Of a stretch of 64,000 nucleotides of DNA, positions 42,691 through 51,951 are shown piece by piece. The stretch is taken from NCBI RefSeq assembly GCF_001905505.1, contig NZ_LIPG01000003.1, forward strand, positions 434,001 to 498,000, in the 5' to 3' direction. Origin of the DNA: Streptomyces sp. CB02058. Lineage in GTDB: Bacteria > Actinomycetota > Actinomycetes > Streptomycetales > Streptomycetaceae. Within the stretch, counting starts at the first letter, position 1; every line of letters begins with the position of its first letter. The notes under the pieces were generated by a model, which worked only from the letters and a program-made list of their open reading frames with translations, did no database searches and had not been told where the DNA came from. The position numbers and the translations under genes were made by a program.

Positions 42691-43965
42691 TCAGGCGCTC
42701 GTGTCCAGGGCACGCAGCAGCAGCGGGCCGACCTGCTCGATCTGCCAGCGCCGCGCGCCGTACCCGGCGAGCGCGGTCTCGACCGCGCCCGGGGTCAGGA
42801 CCTTGGGCGGCTCCCAGCAGACCCGGCGCACGGTGTCCGGGGTGATCAGGTTCTCCTGCGGCATGTGCAGCCGCTCGGCGAGCTCCGAGACGGAGGCGCG
42901 GGCGGCGGAGAGGCGGGCGGCGGCGGCCGGGTCCTTGTCCGCCCACGAGCGGGGCGGCGGCGGGCCGGCCGGCTGCTGGCCGGGCTGCGGCAGCTCCGAC
43001 TCGGGCAGCTCCTTGGCCCGGTCGACGGCCGCCTGCCACTGTTCCAGCTGACGGCGGCCCATGCGGTGGCCGAAGCCGGGCAGCGTGGTCAGGGCCTGCA
43101 CGTTCACCGGCAGCGCCAGGGCCGCCTCGATGATCGCGGCGTCGCCGAGCACCTTGCCGGGCGAGATGTCACGGCGCTGCGCCACCTGGTCGCGGGCGGT
43201 CCACAGCTCCCGTACGACGGCGATCTGGCGGCGGCGGCGCACCTTGTGCATGCCGGAGGTCCGGCGCCACGGGTCCTTGCGCGGGGGCGCGGGCGGCGCC
43301 GAGGCGATCGCGGCGAACTCCTCCAGCGCCCACTCCAGCTTGCCCTGCCGGTCGAGCTCCTCCTCCAGGGCGTTGCGCAGGTCGACCAGCAGCTCGACGT
43401 CGAGCGCTGCGTAGCGCAGCCAGGGGTCGGGCAGCGGGCGGGTGGACCAGTCGACGGCGGAGTGGCCCTTCTCCAGGGCGTAACCGAGGACGTTCTCCAC
43501 GATGGCGCCGAGCCCGACGCGCGGGAATCCCGCCAGCCGCCCGGCGAGCTCCGTGTCGAAGAGCGACGTCGGGGTCATGCCTATGTCGCGCAGACAGGGC
43601 AGGTCCTGGGTGGCCGCGTGCAGGATCCACTCGCTGCCGGTGAGCGCCGTGCCGAGGCCGGAGAGGTCGGGGCAGCCGACCGGGTCGATCAGAGCGCTGC
43701 CGGCGCCCTCGCGGCGCAGCTGCACGAGATAGGCGCGCTGGCCGTAGCGATAGCCGGACGCGCGCTCGGCATCGACGGCGACGGGGCCGGTGCCCGCGGC
43801 GAAGTCCGCGATCACCCGGGCCAGCGCGTCGTCGGTCGCCACCACCGGGGGGATGCCCTCGCGCGGTTCGAGCAAGGGGATCGGCGCCGGGGCGACGTCG
43901 TCCGGGGGAGCGCCCCCGGTGGTTCGCAGTGAACTGTCTTCTGCGGTCTCTTGGGCGTCGGTCAC
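42691..43965 (-). CDS. rnd: Ribonuclease D-like 3'-5' exonuclease with HRDC domain
   Basis: The 424-residue protein has a DEDD exonuclease domain (about 65-235): VAVDAERASGYRYGQRAYLVQL (first acidic motif), WILHAATQDLPCLRDIG, and DWSTRPLPDPWLRYAALDVELLVDLRNAL with the tyrosine/aspartate of DEDDy. An HRDC RNA-binding domain follows (about 245-330; VRELWTARDQVAQRRDISPGKVLGDAAIIEAAL), then a C-terminal helical extension. It likely trims tRNA or other stable RNA 3' ends. The GTG start has no ribosome site. A TACCCT hexamer lies seven bases before it, so the mRNA may be leaderless. Confidence 0.9.
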   Translation of the reverse strand: MTDAQETAEDSSLRTTGGAPPDDVAPAPIPLLEPREGIPPVVATDDALARVIADFAAGTGPVAVDAERASGYRYGQRAYLVQLRREGAGSALIDPVGCPDLSGLGTALTGSEWILHAATQDLPCLRDIGMTPTSLFDTELAGRLAGFPRVGLGAIVENVLGYALEKGHSAVDWSTRPLPDPWLRYAALDVELLVDLRNALEEELDRQGKLEWALEEFAAIASAPPAPPRKDPWRRTSGMHKVRRRRQIAVVRELWTARDQVAQRRDISPGKVLGDAAIIEAALALPVNVQALTTLPGFGHRMGRRQLEQWQAAVDRAKELPESELPQPGQQPAGPPPPRSWADKDPAAAARLSAARASVSELAERLHMPQENLITPDTVRRVCWEPPKVLTPGAVETALAGYGARRWQIEQVGPLLLRALDTSA

Positions 43966-44082
43966 ATGCCAAGGGTATCTGTGTATGCGCGTCGCCCGTC
44001 GACGGAACGTTCCGCCGACGGGCGCCCATGCGCGTAAACCGGCCGGTCGCGCATACACGCAGGTGCCGGTGGGGTAGGGGGG

Positions 44083-44745
44083 TCAGTGGATGATGCCCGT
44101 CCGCAGGGCGACGGCGACCATTCCGGCGCGGTCTCCGGTGCCGAGCTTGCGGGCGATGCGGGCGAGGTGGCTCTTGACGGTGAGTGCGGAGAGGCCCATC
44201 GAGACGCCGATGGCCTTGTTGGACTGGCCTTCGGCGACCAGGCGGAGCACCTCCACCTCGCGGCCGGAGAGCTCGCGGTAGCCGCCCGGGTGGCTCGGGG
44301 AGCCGGGAGGCCTGCGGTGCATACGGGCGGCGTTGGCCCCGATGGGGGCGACGCCGGGACGGGTGGGGTGGCCGATGTTGGTACGGGTGCCGGTGACGAC
44401 GTAGCCCTTCACTCCGCCCGCGAGGGCGTTGCGCACCGCGCCGATGTCATCGGCGGCGGAGAGGGCGAGGCCGTTCGGCCAGCCGGCGGCTCGGGTCTCG
44501 GACAGCAGGGTCAGCCCGGAACCGTCGGGCAGGTGGACGTCGGCAACGCAGATGTCGCGCGGGTTGCCGACGCGGGGACGGGCCTCCGCGATGGACGACG
44601 CCTCGATGACGTCACGAACTCCGAGGGCCCACAGATGGCGGGTGACGGTGGAACGGACGCGCGGGTCGGCCACGACGACCATGGCCGTCGGCTTGTTCGG
44701 GCGGTAGGCGACCAGGCTTGCGGGCTGCTCGAGGAGAACGGACAC
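44083..44745 (-). CDS. LuxR-family response regulator with atypical receiver domain
   Basis: The 220-residue protein has a receiver-like domain (about 18-125) with a candidate phosphorylation site VADVHLPDGSG (Asp69) and the switch lysine in GGVKGYVVTG. The usual double-aspartate pocket is reduced to VVADPR. The C-terminus is a full LuxR helix-turn-helix (LSGREVEVLRLVAEGQSNKAIGVSMGLSALTVKSHLARIARKLGTGDRAGMVAVALRTGIIH). No histidine kinase gene is adjacent, so it is an orphan. The GTG start follows AGGAGG. A 219-base upstream region, with an A/T-rich part, probably carries its promoter. Confidence 0.9.
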   Translation of the reverse strand: MSVLLEQPASLVAYRPNKPTAMVVVADPRVRSTVTRHLWALGVRDVIEASSIAEARPRVGNPRDICVADVHLPDGSGLTLLSETRAAGWPNGLALSAADDIGAVRNALAGGVKGYVVTGTRTNIGHPTRPGVAPIGANAARMHRRPPGSPSHPGGYRELSGREVEVLRLVAEGQSNKAIGVSMGLSALTVKSHLARIARKLGTGDRAGMVAVALRTGIIH

Positions 44746-44917
44746 CAGGCCTCCTGGGGAGTGGCGGGACGGGCCGGCTCGGGGATGAAGCCGGGGCGAA
44801 CCGTGCTTGAAGGGTCATTGACCTCTTCGGCAGCAGGCGCGTCCTCCTTTAGAGGAAGATCGCGGATTAGTGAGTAACAATTCGGGCAAATAGGACGCGC
44901 GATCGATTGTACGAAAA

Positions 44918-44946
44918 GAGAGCCGGTCCCTGTGCGACCGGCTCTC
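44918..44946 (-). terminator. Terminator of the DUF3000 gene
   Basis: GAGAGCCGGTC (44918-44928) and GACCGGCTCTC (44936-44946) form an 11-bp stem. On the minus strand it is followed by TTTT, so it is a classical intrinsic terminator. Confidence 0.85.
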
Positions 44947-44964
44947 CCGAAAGGTCACGCTGCG

Positions 44965-45624
44965 TCATGGGGCCTGGGGGCCGCGCCGCTGGGGCAGTGT
45001 CACCACCGCCGCGTCGGTGGTGCCCGACGGCGGCAGACCGGCCAGCTGGCAGAGCAGATCACCCCACGCGACCAGATGGGCCGCCGTGTCCGGCACCCCG
45101 CCGCGCCCCTCGCGCGGCGTCCATGAGGCCCGGATCTCGATCTGCGTCGCCGGACGGCGCGCGCCGAGCGCGCCGAAGTAGTGCGAACCGGCGCGCGTGA
45201 CGGTGCCGCCGGCCTCCCCGTACGACAGGCCGCGGGCGTCCAGCGCACCCGTCAGCCAGGACCAGCACACCTCGGGCAGCAGCGGGTCCGCCGCCATCTC
45301 CGGTTCCAGCTCCGCCCGCACGAGCGTCACCAGACGGAAGGTGCCCTGCCAGGCGTCGTGCCCGGACGGGTCGTGCAGGAGCACCAGGCGCCCGTCGGCC
45401 AGATCGTCCTCGCCGTCCACCACGGCTGCTTCCAGGGCGTACGCGTGTGGGGCGAGCCGTTGCGGCGGGCGTGTGGGCTCGACCTCCAGTTCGGGGCGGA
45501 GGCGGGCGGACCGCAGCGCGTCGACCGCCGACCGGAACGCCGGCGGGACTGTTTCGCCCTCCGCACTCTCCTCGCTGTCAGTGCCATCGGAATGATCGGA
45601 ATATTGTCCCTGAGCCGGAGCCAT
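44965..45624 (-). CDS. DUF3000 family protein
   Basis: The 219-residue soluble protein of an actinobacterial family of unknown function has an acidic N-terminal 25 residues, then the family core PPAFRSAVDALRSARLRPELEVEPTRPPQRLAPHAYALEA, LVLLHDPSGHDAWQGTFRLVTLVRAELEPEM, and EVCWSWLTGAL. It is divergent from hemE, a conserved pairing in Streptomyces. The ATG has no ribosome site, and TACTCT lies seven bases upstream on the same strand, so a leaderless mRNA is likely. Confidence 0.88.
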   Translation of the reverse strand: MAPAQGQYSDHSDGTDSEESAEGETVPPAFRSAVDALRSARLRPELEVEPTRPPQRLAPHAYALEAAVVDGEDDLADGRLVLLHDPSGHDAWQGTFRLVTLVRAELEPEMAADPLLPEVCWSWLTGALDARGLSYGEAGGTVTRAGSHYFGALGARRPATQIEIRASWTPREGRGGVPDTAAHLVAWGDLLCQLAGLPPSGTTDAAVVTLPQRRGPQAP

Positions 45625-45716
45625 GCGGGGAAGAGTAGGCGGAACCGGAGCCCCGTGCAGGGAGGGACACCCATGCGGGGTCCGGCTCGTTGCCGCTCCG
45701 TGCGAAGATTCTGTGC

Positions 45717-46829
45717 GTGAGTGCCAACGACCTTCCCCAAGAGCTCAGCTCCGTCCGATCGGGGGAGGGCCCGTCCTCGGGCCTGCCAGTGACCCCCGCC
45801 ACCCATGACTCGGCGTTCCTGAAGGCCTGCCGCCGCGAGCCGGTGCCGCACACCCCGGTCTGGTTCATGCGTCAGGCGGGGCGGTCCCTGCCCGAGTACC
45901 TGAAGGTCCGCGAGGGCATCGCGATGCTGGACTCCTGCATGATGCCGGAGCTGGTCACCGAGATCACGCTGCAGCCCGTGCGCCGCCACAAGGTCGACGC
46001 CGCGATCTACTTCAGCGACATCGTCGTGCCCCTCAAGGCCATCGGTATCGACCTCGACATCAAGCCCGGCGTCGGCCCGGTGATCGCCGAGCCGATCCGC
46101 ACCCGCGCCGACCTGGCCCGGCTGCGCGACCTCACGCCCGAGGACGTCCCTTACGTCACCGAGGCCTTCGGGATGCTCACCAGGGAGCTCGGCTCGACCC
46201 CGCTGATCGGATTCGCCGGTGCGCCGTTCACCCTGGCGAGCTATCTCGTGGAGGGCGGCCCGTCCCGCAACCACGAGCGCACCAAGGCCATGATGTACGG
46301 CGACCCCGAGCTCTGGGCCGACCTGCTCGACCGCCTCGCCGAGATCACCGGCGCCTTCCTGAAGGTCCAGATCGAGGCCGGCGCCTCCGCGGTCCAGCTC
46401 TTCGACTCCTGGGTCGGCGCCCTGGCCCCGGCCGACTACCGCCGCTCGGTGATGCCCGCGTCGGCCAAGGTCTTCGACGCCGTCGCGCCGTACGGCGTCC
46501 CGCGCATCCACTTCGGCGTCGGCACCGGCGAGCTGCTCGGCCTGATGGGCGAGGCCGGCGCGGACGTCGTCGGTGTGGACTGGCGCATCCCGATGGACGA
46601 GGGCGCCCGCCGGGTCGGCCCCGGCAAGGCGCTCCAGGGCAACCTCGACCCGGCGGTGCTCTTCGCGCCGACCGAGGCGGTGGAGGCGAAGACCCGCGAG
46701 GTGCTCGACGCCGCCGCCGGGCTGGAGGGACACATCTTCAACCTGGGACACGGCGTCCTGCCGTCCACCGACCCGGACGCCCTGACCCGCCTCGTGCAGT
46801 ACGTCCACGAGCAGACGGCCCGCGGCTAG
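45717..46829 (+). CDS. hemE: Uroporphyrinogen decarboxylase
   Basis: The 370-residue enzyme decarboxylates uroporphyrinogen III to coproporphyrinogen III. The N-terminal signature is [15 protein letters not shown]. The catalytic aspartate region is [16 protein letters not shown], with [29 protein letters not shown], and the C-terminal [22 protein letters not shown] 45717 has no obvious ribosome site (AAGATT lies just upstream), suggesting a leaderless or near-leaderless transcript. The later haem genes hemG and hemQ are 2.6 kb downstream, so this is a loose haem cluster. Confidence 0.95.
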   Translation: MSANDLPQELSSVRSGEGPSSGLPVTPATHDSAFLKACRREPVPHTPVWFMRQAGRSLPEYLKVREGIAMLDSCMMPELVTEITLQPVRRHKVDAAIYFSDIVVPLKAIGIDLDIKPGVGPVIAEPIRTRADLARLRDLTPEDVPYVTEAFGMLTRELGSTPLIGFAGAPFTLASYLVEGGPSRNHERTKAMMYGDPELWADLLDRLAEITGAFLKVQIEAGASAVQLFDSWVGALAPADYRRSVMPASAKVFDAVAPYGVPRIHFGVGTGELLGLMGEAGADVVGVDWRIPMDEGARRVGPGKALQGNLDPAVLFAPTEAVEAKTREVLDAAAGLEGHIFNLGHGVLPSTDPDALTRLVQYVHEQTARG

Positions 46830-46869
46830 CAGCCGGCCGCCCGCACCGCCGACCCGACGCGGCCCGCGG

Positions 46870-48249
46870 TCAGCACCCGGCCGCCCGCACCGCCGACACG
46901 GCCTTGCGGGCGGCCACCAGGACCGGGTCCCAGACCGGCGAGAACGGCGGGGCGTAGCCGAGGTCCAATGCCGTCATGGCCTCCACCGTCATCCCGGCGG
47001 TGAGCGCCACGGCGGCGACGTCCACACGCTTCGCCGCGCCCTCGCGGCCCACGATCTGCACGCCCAGCAGCCTGCCGGTGCGGTACTCCGCGAGCATCTT
47101 CACCGTCATCGGCTTCGCCCCCGGGTAGTAGCCGGCGCGGCCCGTCGACTCGATCGTCGCCGTGACGTAGCGCAGCCCGACCGCCCGCGCGTCCTTCTCG
47201 CGCAGCCCGGTCCTGGCGATCTCCAGGTCGCAGACCTTGCTCACCGCCGTACCGACCACGCCGGGGAACGTGCCGTAGCCCCCGCCGACGTTGGACCCGA
47301 TGATCTGGCCGTGCTTGTTGGCGTGGGTGCCGAGCGCGATGTGCCGGGTGCGGCCCGCGACGAGGTCCAGGACCTCCACGCAGTCGCCGCCCGCCCAGAT
47401 GTCCTCGTGCCCCACCACCCGCATCGACAGGTCCGTCAGGAGCCCGCCGTGCGGTCCCAGCGGCAGCCCTGCCGCACGGGCCAGGGCGGTCTCCGGCTCG
47501 ACGCCGATGCCGAGCACCACGACGTCCGCGGGGTACGTCCCGCCGTCCGTGACGACGCCCGTGGCGCGGCCGTCCCGGCCGGTGGTGATCCGGGTGACCG
47601 CGGCGCCGTTGACGGTGGTGATGCCCAGCCCGTCCATCGCGTCGTGGACCAGCCGCCCCATGTCCGGGTCGAGCGTGGCCATGGGCTGCGCTCCGCGGTT
47701 GAGCACCGTCACCTCGAAGCCGCGCTTGAGCATCGCCTCGGCCATCTCGACGCCGATGTAGCCCGCGCCCACGACGACGGCCCGGCGCCCCGGGGCCCGG
47801 TCCAGCGACTCCAGGAGCGCCTGGCCGTCGTCCAGGGTCTGCACCCCGTGGACGCCCGGGGCGTCGATCCCGGGCAGCGCGGGACGGACCGGCCGGGCAC
47901 CGGTGGCGATCACCAGCTTGTCGAAGCCCGTCCAGTACGTCGCACCGCTCTCGCGGTCCAGCGCCCGCACCCGGCGCCCGGCCACATCGATCTCCGTCAC
48001 CTCGGTGCGGGTGCGCAGATCGATGGAACGGGCCCGGTGCTCCTCGGGCGTACGGGCGATCAGGTCGTCCCGCCGCTCCACGTCACCGCTCACCCAGTAC
48101 GGGATGCCGCAGGCGGAGTACGACGTGAAGTGGCCGCGCTCGAAGGCGACGATGCTCAACTCGTCCGGCCCCTTGAGCCTGCGGGCCTGCGACGCGGCGG
48201 ACATGCCCGCCGCGTCGCCTCCGACGACCACCAGTCGTTCCGCAGCCAT
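46870..48249 (-). CDS. FAD-dependent oxidoreductase, CoA-disulfide-reductase / NADH-oxidase type
   Basis: The 459-residue flavoprotein has the N-terminal FAD motif VVVGGDAAGMSAASQARR, the single active-site cysteine context FTSYSACGIPYWVSGDV (Cys45), and the NAD(P)H motif VVVGAGYIGVEMAEAM. The second FAD contact is DIWAGGDCVEVLDLVAGR, and a dimerisation domain is at the end. This pattern is that of CoA-disulfide reductases, NADH oxidases and related persulfide reductases with one redox cysteine. The C-terminus lacks a rhodanese domain. It likely works in thiol or oxygen homeostasis; the substrate is not certain. ATG 48249 follows AAGGGAC. Confidence 0.85.
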   Translation of the reverse strand: MAAERLVVVGGDAAGMSAASQARRLKGPDELSIVAFERGHFTSYSACGIPYWVSGDVERRDDLIARTPEEHRARSIDLRTRTEVTEIDVAGRRVRALDRESGATYWTGFDKLVIATGARPVRPALPGIDAPGVHGVQTLDDGQALLESLDRAPGRRAVVVGAGYIGVEMAEAMLKRGFEVTVLNRGAQPMATLDPDMGRLVHDAMDGLGITTVNGAAVTRITTGRDGRATGVVTDGGTYPADVVVLGIGVEPETALARAAGLPLGPHGGLLTDLSMRVVGHEDIWAGGDCVEVLDLVAGRTRHIALGTHANKHGQIIGSNVGGGYGTFPGVVGTAVSKVCDLEIARTGLREKDARAVGLRYVTATIESTGRAGYYPGAKPMTVKMLAEYRTGRLLGVQIVGREGAAKRVDVAAVALTAGMTVEAMTALDLGYAPPFSPVWDPVLVAARKAVSAVRAAGC

Positions 48250-48299
48250 ACCGGGTCCCTTCGCCGCCGTGTGCAGGTCGGGGGCCCACGCTACGGCGA

Positions 48300-49274
48300 C
48301 TACGGGGCAGGCGGGGCCTCCGGGGCCGCGGACGGCTCCCGGGGTGTCCTGCGGCGCCGGGGCAGCCTGCCGCGCAGCAGACGCCACAGGACCACGAGCA
48401 CCGCCAGCGCGGCCAGGAACGGCGCCGCGGCACCGATCGCCACCGCGATCCACCGCAGCGTCGTCACGAACGCGTCCCAGCCACCCGCCAGCGCGTCCAG
48501 GAAGCCCGGGTCCTCGTCCGACCCGTCCCCGTCCTCCTCGTACGGTTCACTGAGGTCGAGGGTGATCGTCGCCAGCGAGGTGCGGTCCTTCAGCGACGCC
48601 TGCTGGGCGAGCAGGGACTCCAGGTCGGCCTGCCGGCTGCTCAGTTCGCCTTCCAGCGCCACCACGTCGGTGAGCTTCTCGGCCTTGTCCATCAGGTCCC
48701 GGACCCGGGTGACGCTCGCGCGCTGGGTGGCGATCCGGCTGTCGACGTCGACGACCTGCCCCGTGACGTCCTTGGCGTTCGACGTGCGGGAGAGCAGCTT
48801 CCCCGACCCGGCGAGGCCGCGCAGCACCTCGTCGTAGCCGGCCTGGGGCACGCGCAGGACGAGGGTGGACACCTCGTGGGTGTCGTCGAGCCGCTCGGTC
48901 GTCTCGTCCGCGACGAGCCCCCCGGCGCCCTCCGCCGCCGCCCTGGCGGCGGCGACCGCCTTCGGCACGCTCTTCACCTCGACGGTGAGCGTGGCCGTCC
49001 GGATGACATGGACCGCGACCTTCGAGCCCGGCTCGGGCTTCGCCGCATCGCCGTCGTCCCTCTTGCCCCCGGCCTGTTCACCGACCCCCTCCGAGCCGGC
49101 CGCGGCCTTGCTGTCGGACCCGGCTTTCGCCCCGTCCGAGGCGCTCTCCGAGTTCGCCCCGCACGCACCGGTGGCGAGGAGCGCCGCGAGCAGTGCGCCG
49201 GCCGCGAGCGCACGTGGGCGCCGCCGGCCGGAGCGGGCGGGTGGATGACTGTCCGTGTGGCGTTCGTATCGCAT
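48300..49274 (-). CDS. DUF4349 lipoprotein
   Basis: The 324-residue protein has a signal peptide with lipobox (LLATGAC, Cys38 region) and an Ala/Gly/Ser linker. The DUF4349 domain (about 85-265) has two beta segments (IRTATLTVEVKSVPKAVAAARAAAEGAGGLVADETTERLDDTHEVSTLVLRVP) flanking a coiled-coil (VTRVRDLMDKAEKLTDVVALEGELSSRQADLESLLAQQASLKDRT). A C-terminal membrane helix (AIGAAAPFLAALAVLVVLW) and a basic tail complete it. It is anchored outside the membrane, possibly by both ends; the function is unknown. ATG 49274 follows GGGGGGACG. Confidence 0.85.
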   Translation of the reverse strand: MRYERHTDSHPPARSGRRRPRALAAGALLAALLATGACGANSESASDGAKAGSDSKAAAGSEGVGEQAGGKRDDGDAAKPEPGSKVAVHVIRTATLTVEVKSVPKAVAAARAAAEGAGGLVADETTERLDDTHEVSTLVLRVPQAGYDEVLRGLAGSGKLLSRTSNAKDVTGQVVDVDSRIATQRASVTRVRDLMDKAEKLTDVVALEGELSSRQADLESLLAQQASLKDRTSLATITLDLSEPYEEDGDGSDEDPGFLDALAGGWDAFVTTLRWIAVAIGAAAPFLAALAVLVVLWRLLRGRLPRRRRTPREPSAAPEAPPAP

Positions 49275-49402
49275 GGAGCGTCCCCCCAAGGGCCGTTGTC
49301 GATGGTGCCGTTTCGACGTGCGGGGCCCCTGCGCGGGTTGCCTGCCGGCGGTTTCGAAGTGGTCACGTTCGGGACTCGGTCCGGGTTTGAGAGAGTGGAC
49401 CC

Positions 49403-50890
49403 ATGCAGCGTCCTCTTCAGCGCGACACCACACGTACGGGCCATGCCGTCGTCATCGGCGGTGGCATCGCCGGACTCGCCGCCGCCCACCGGCTGTTGGC
49501 CTCGGGGCTCCGGGTCACGGTCCTGGAGGCGACCGAGCGGCTCGGCGGCAAGCTGATGACCGGTGAGATCGCGGGCGTCCGGGTCGACCTCGGCGCCGAG
49601 TCGATGCTCGCGCGGCGGCCCGAAGCGGTCGGGCTGGCCACCGACGTGGGGCTCGGCGACCGGCTCCAGCCGCCCGCCACCGCCACCGCGTCGGTCTGGA
49701 CCCGCGACGCCCTGCGGCCCATGCCCAAGGGCCATGTGATGGGCGTGCCCGGCGACCCGGAGGCCCTCAGCGGGGTCCTCTCGGCCGAGGGGCTGGCCAG
49801 GATCGCCGAGGAGCGCGACCTCACCCCGACGACCGTCGGCGACGACGTCTCGGTCGGCAGTTACGTCGCCGACCGGCTCGGCCGTGAGGTCGTCGACCGC
49901 CTCGTGGAGCCGCTGCTCGGCGGGGTGTACGCGGGCGACGCCTACCGGATCTCGATGCGCGCCGCCGTGCCGCAGCTCTTCGAGGCCGTGAAGGAGGGCG
50001 GCCCGCTCCTCGACGGCGTACGCCGCATCCAGGAGCGGGCCGCCGCCCGGCAGCAGACCGGGCCGGTCTTCCAGGGCATCGAGGGGGGCGTCGGCACCCT
50101 GCCCGGCGCGGTCGCCGACGCCGTACGGGCCGGGGGCGGGGAGATCCTCACGGAGACCCCGGTGCTCGGCCTGACCCGGTCCGCGGAGGGCTGGGACGTG
50201 CGCACGGACACCCGGGTGATCGTCGCCGACGCCGTCGTCCTGGCCACGCCCGCCTGGTCCGCGTCCACGCTGCTCGCCGCCGAGTGCCCGGCCGCCTCCG
50301 TCGAGCTGGCCGCCGTCGAGTACGCCTCGATGGCGCTGGTCACCCTGGCCTTCCGGCGCTCGGCCGTCGAGGGGACCGAGGCGCTCGGGGGCCGCTCCGG
50401 ATTCCTCGTGCCGCCGGTCGACGGGCGCACGATCAAGGCCGCCACCTTCTCCAGCAACAAGTGGCAGTGGGTCGCCGACGCCGCCCCGGACCTCTTCGTG
50501 CTGCGCACGTCCGTCGGCCGCTACGGCGAGGAGGAGCACCTGCACCGCGAGGACTCCGAGCTCGTCGCCGCGTCCCTGGGCGACCTCACCGCCGCCACCG
50601 GGCTGACGGCCGAGCCCGTGGACACCGAGGTCACGCGCTGGATCGGCGGGCTTCCCCAGTACCCCGTCGGCCATCTCGGCAGGGTCGCCCGCATCCGTGA
50701 GGAGGTCGCCAAGCTGCCGGGTCTGCGGGTCTGCGGAGCGGTGTACGACGGGGTCGGGATCCCCGGCTGCGTCGCGAGCGCCCACCGGGCGGCTGACGAG
50801 ATCGTGGCCGGCCTGGCGGGGGCGGGCACGGGGGAGACCGACCACACGCCGACCCGGGTTCGGGGCACGGGGAGCGAGGCGGGACAATAG
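49403..50890 (+). CDS. hemG: Coproporphyrinogen III / protoporphyrinogen oxidase (HemG/HemY/CgoX type)
   Basis: The 495-residue FAD enzyme has the dinucleotide motif [36 protein letters not shown] at residues 16-51, and [13 protein letters not shown] and ALVTLAFRR in the middle. The C-terminal FAD contact is [27 protein letters not shown]. Actinobacteria use the coproporphyrin-dependent haem route, where this enzyme makes coproporphyrin III and HemQ finishes haem. The next gene, hemQ, begins four bases after its stop, which supports that role rather than protoporphyrinogen oxidation. Confidence 0.94.
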   Translation: MQRPLQRDTTRTGHAVVIGGGIAGLAAAHRLLASGLRVTVLEATERLGGKLMTGEIAGVRVDLGAESMLARRPEAVGLATDVGLGDRLQPPATATASVWTRDALRPMPKGHVMGVPGDPEALSGVLSAEGLARIAEERDLTPTTVGDDVSVGSYVADRLGREVVDRLVEPLLGGVYAGDAYRISMRAAVPQLFEAVKEGGPLLDGVRRIQERAAARQQTGPVFQGIEGGVGTLPGAVADAVRAGGGEILTETPVLGLTRSAEGWDVRTDTRVIVADAVVLATPAWSASTLLAAECPAASVELAAVEYASMALVTLAFRRSAVEGTEALGGRSGFLVPPVDGRTIKAATFSSNKWQWVADAAPDLFVLRTSVGRYGEEEHLHREDSELVAASLGDLTAATGLTAEPVDTEVTRWIGGLPQYPVGHLGRVARIREEVAKLPGLRVCGAVYDGVGIPGCVASAHRAADEIVAGLAGAGTGETDHTPTRVRGTGSEAGQ

Positions 50891-50894
50891 CCGT

Positions 50895-51608
50895 ATGAGT
50901 GCGCCAGAAAAGCTTCCGAACGCAGGCAAGAAGGCCAAGGACCTCAACGAGGTCATCCGCTACACCCTGTGGTCCGTCTTCAGGCTGAAGGACGTCCTTC
51001 CCGTCGACCGCGCCGGTTACGCCGACGAGGTCCAGGAGCTGTTCGACCAGCTCGCGGCCAAGGACGTCACGGTCCGGGGCACCTACGACGTGTCCGGTCT
51101 GCGGGCCGACGCCGATCTGATGATCTGGTGGCACGCGGAGACCTCCGACGAGCTCCAGGAGGCCTACAACCTCTTCCGGCGCACCAAGCTGGGCCGCGCC
51201 CTGGAGCCGGTCTGGTCGAACATGGCGCTGCACCGGCCCGCCGAGTTCAACAAGTCGCACGTGCCGGCCTTCCTGGCCGACGAGACGCCGCGCGACTACA
51301 TCAGCGTGTACCCCTTCGTGCGCAGCTACGACTGGTACCTCCTGCCGGACGAGGACCGCCGCCGCATGCTCGCGGACCACGGCAAGATGGCCCGCGGCTA
51401 CCCCGACGTGCGCGCCAACACCGTCGCCTCCTTCTCGCTCGGCGACTACGAGTGGATCCTCGCGTTCGAGGCGGACGAGCTGTACCGCATCGTCGACCTG
51501 ATGCGTCACCTGCGTGCGTCCGAGGCACGGCTGCACGTTCGCGAAGAGGTCCCGTTCTACACGGGGCGCAGGAAGGCCCTCGCAGACTTGGTGGCCGGAC
51601 TCGCATAG
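50895..51608 (+). CDS. hemQ: Coproheme decarboxylase HemQ (ChdC)
   Basis: The 237-residue chlorite-dismutase-fold protein converts iron-coproporphyrin III to haem b by two oxidative decarboxylations. Typical segments are [100 protein letters not shown]. The last contains the catalytic tyrosine and the proximal-histidine region. ATG 50895 follows the hemG stop by four bases, so the two form one operon. Confidence 0.95.
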   Translation: MSAPEKLPNAGKKAKDLNEVIRYTLWSVFRLKDVLPVDRAGYADEVQELFDQLAAKDVTVRGTYDVSGLRADADLMIWWHAETSDELQEAYNLFRRTKLGRALEPVWSNMALHRPAEFNKSHVPAFLADETPRDYISVYPFVRSYDWYLLPDEDRRRMLADHGKMARGYPDVRANTVASFSLGDYEWILAFEADELYRIVDLMRHLRASEARLHVREEVPFYTGRRKALADLVAGLA

Positions 51609-51951
51609 CCAGCGTTTCCGGTCATCCCGACCCGGAAGATCAGTTGGCGGGCAACGGCGCGTGTGACGCCGCCCGTCGTTCCAGCGACACCGGGTCAGGT
51701 GCGGGGTGCACATCGGCCGACGGCCGGCGAACCGTCGTGGCCCGCGGGGGAGTCAGCCATTCCTCTCCGCGGACCGCCGCTTCTCGCCGTGTCCGGCGGA
51801 TGTGCCCCGCGCCGCACAACTGGATAGAACGCCACAAGGGCCGCCCCCGTCGCCGGGGGCGGCCCTTGTGGCGTACGGCCCGTTCGTGTGCCGCCTGTTC
51901 ATGTACCGCCGGTGTGCCCGGCCGCCGCGTGTCCCGCTCCGGCCCGGCGTG
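51609..51951. other. Intergenic region after hemQ
   Basis: These 343 bases hold a strong terminator (51830-51873) and no convincing gene. A 65-codon minus-strand frame across most of it starts inside the terminator stem, is Arg-rich in the manner of antisense GC-rich frames, and has no ribosome site. Confidence 0.6.
51830..51873. terminator. Bidirectional terminator between hemQ and the TIGR04222 genes
   Basis: CGCCACAAGGGCCGCCCCCG (51830-51849) and CGGGGGCGGCCCTTGTGGCG (51854-51873) form a perfect 20-bp stem with a four-base loop between convergent genes. Confidence 0.9.

Noticed and set aside
51640..51837. 65-codon minus-strand frame in the hemQ downstream region
   Set aside because: It starts inside a 20-bp terminator stem, lacks a ribosome site and has a composition typical of spurious frames.
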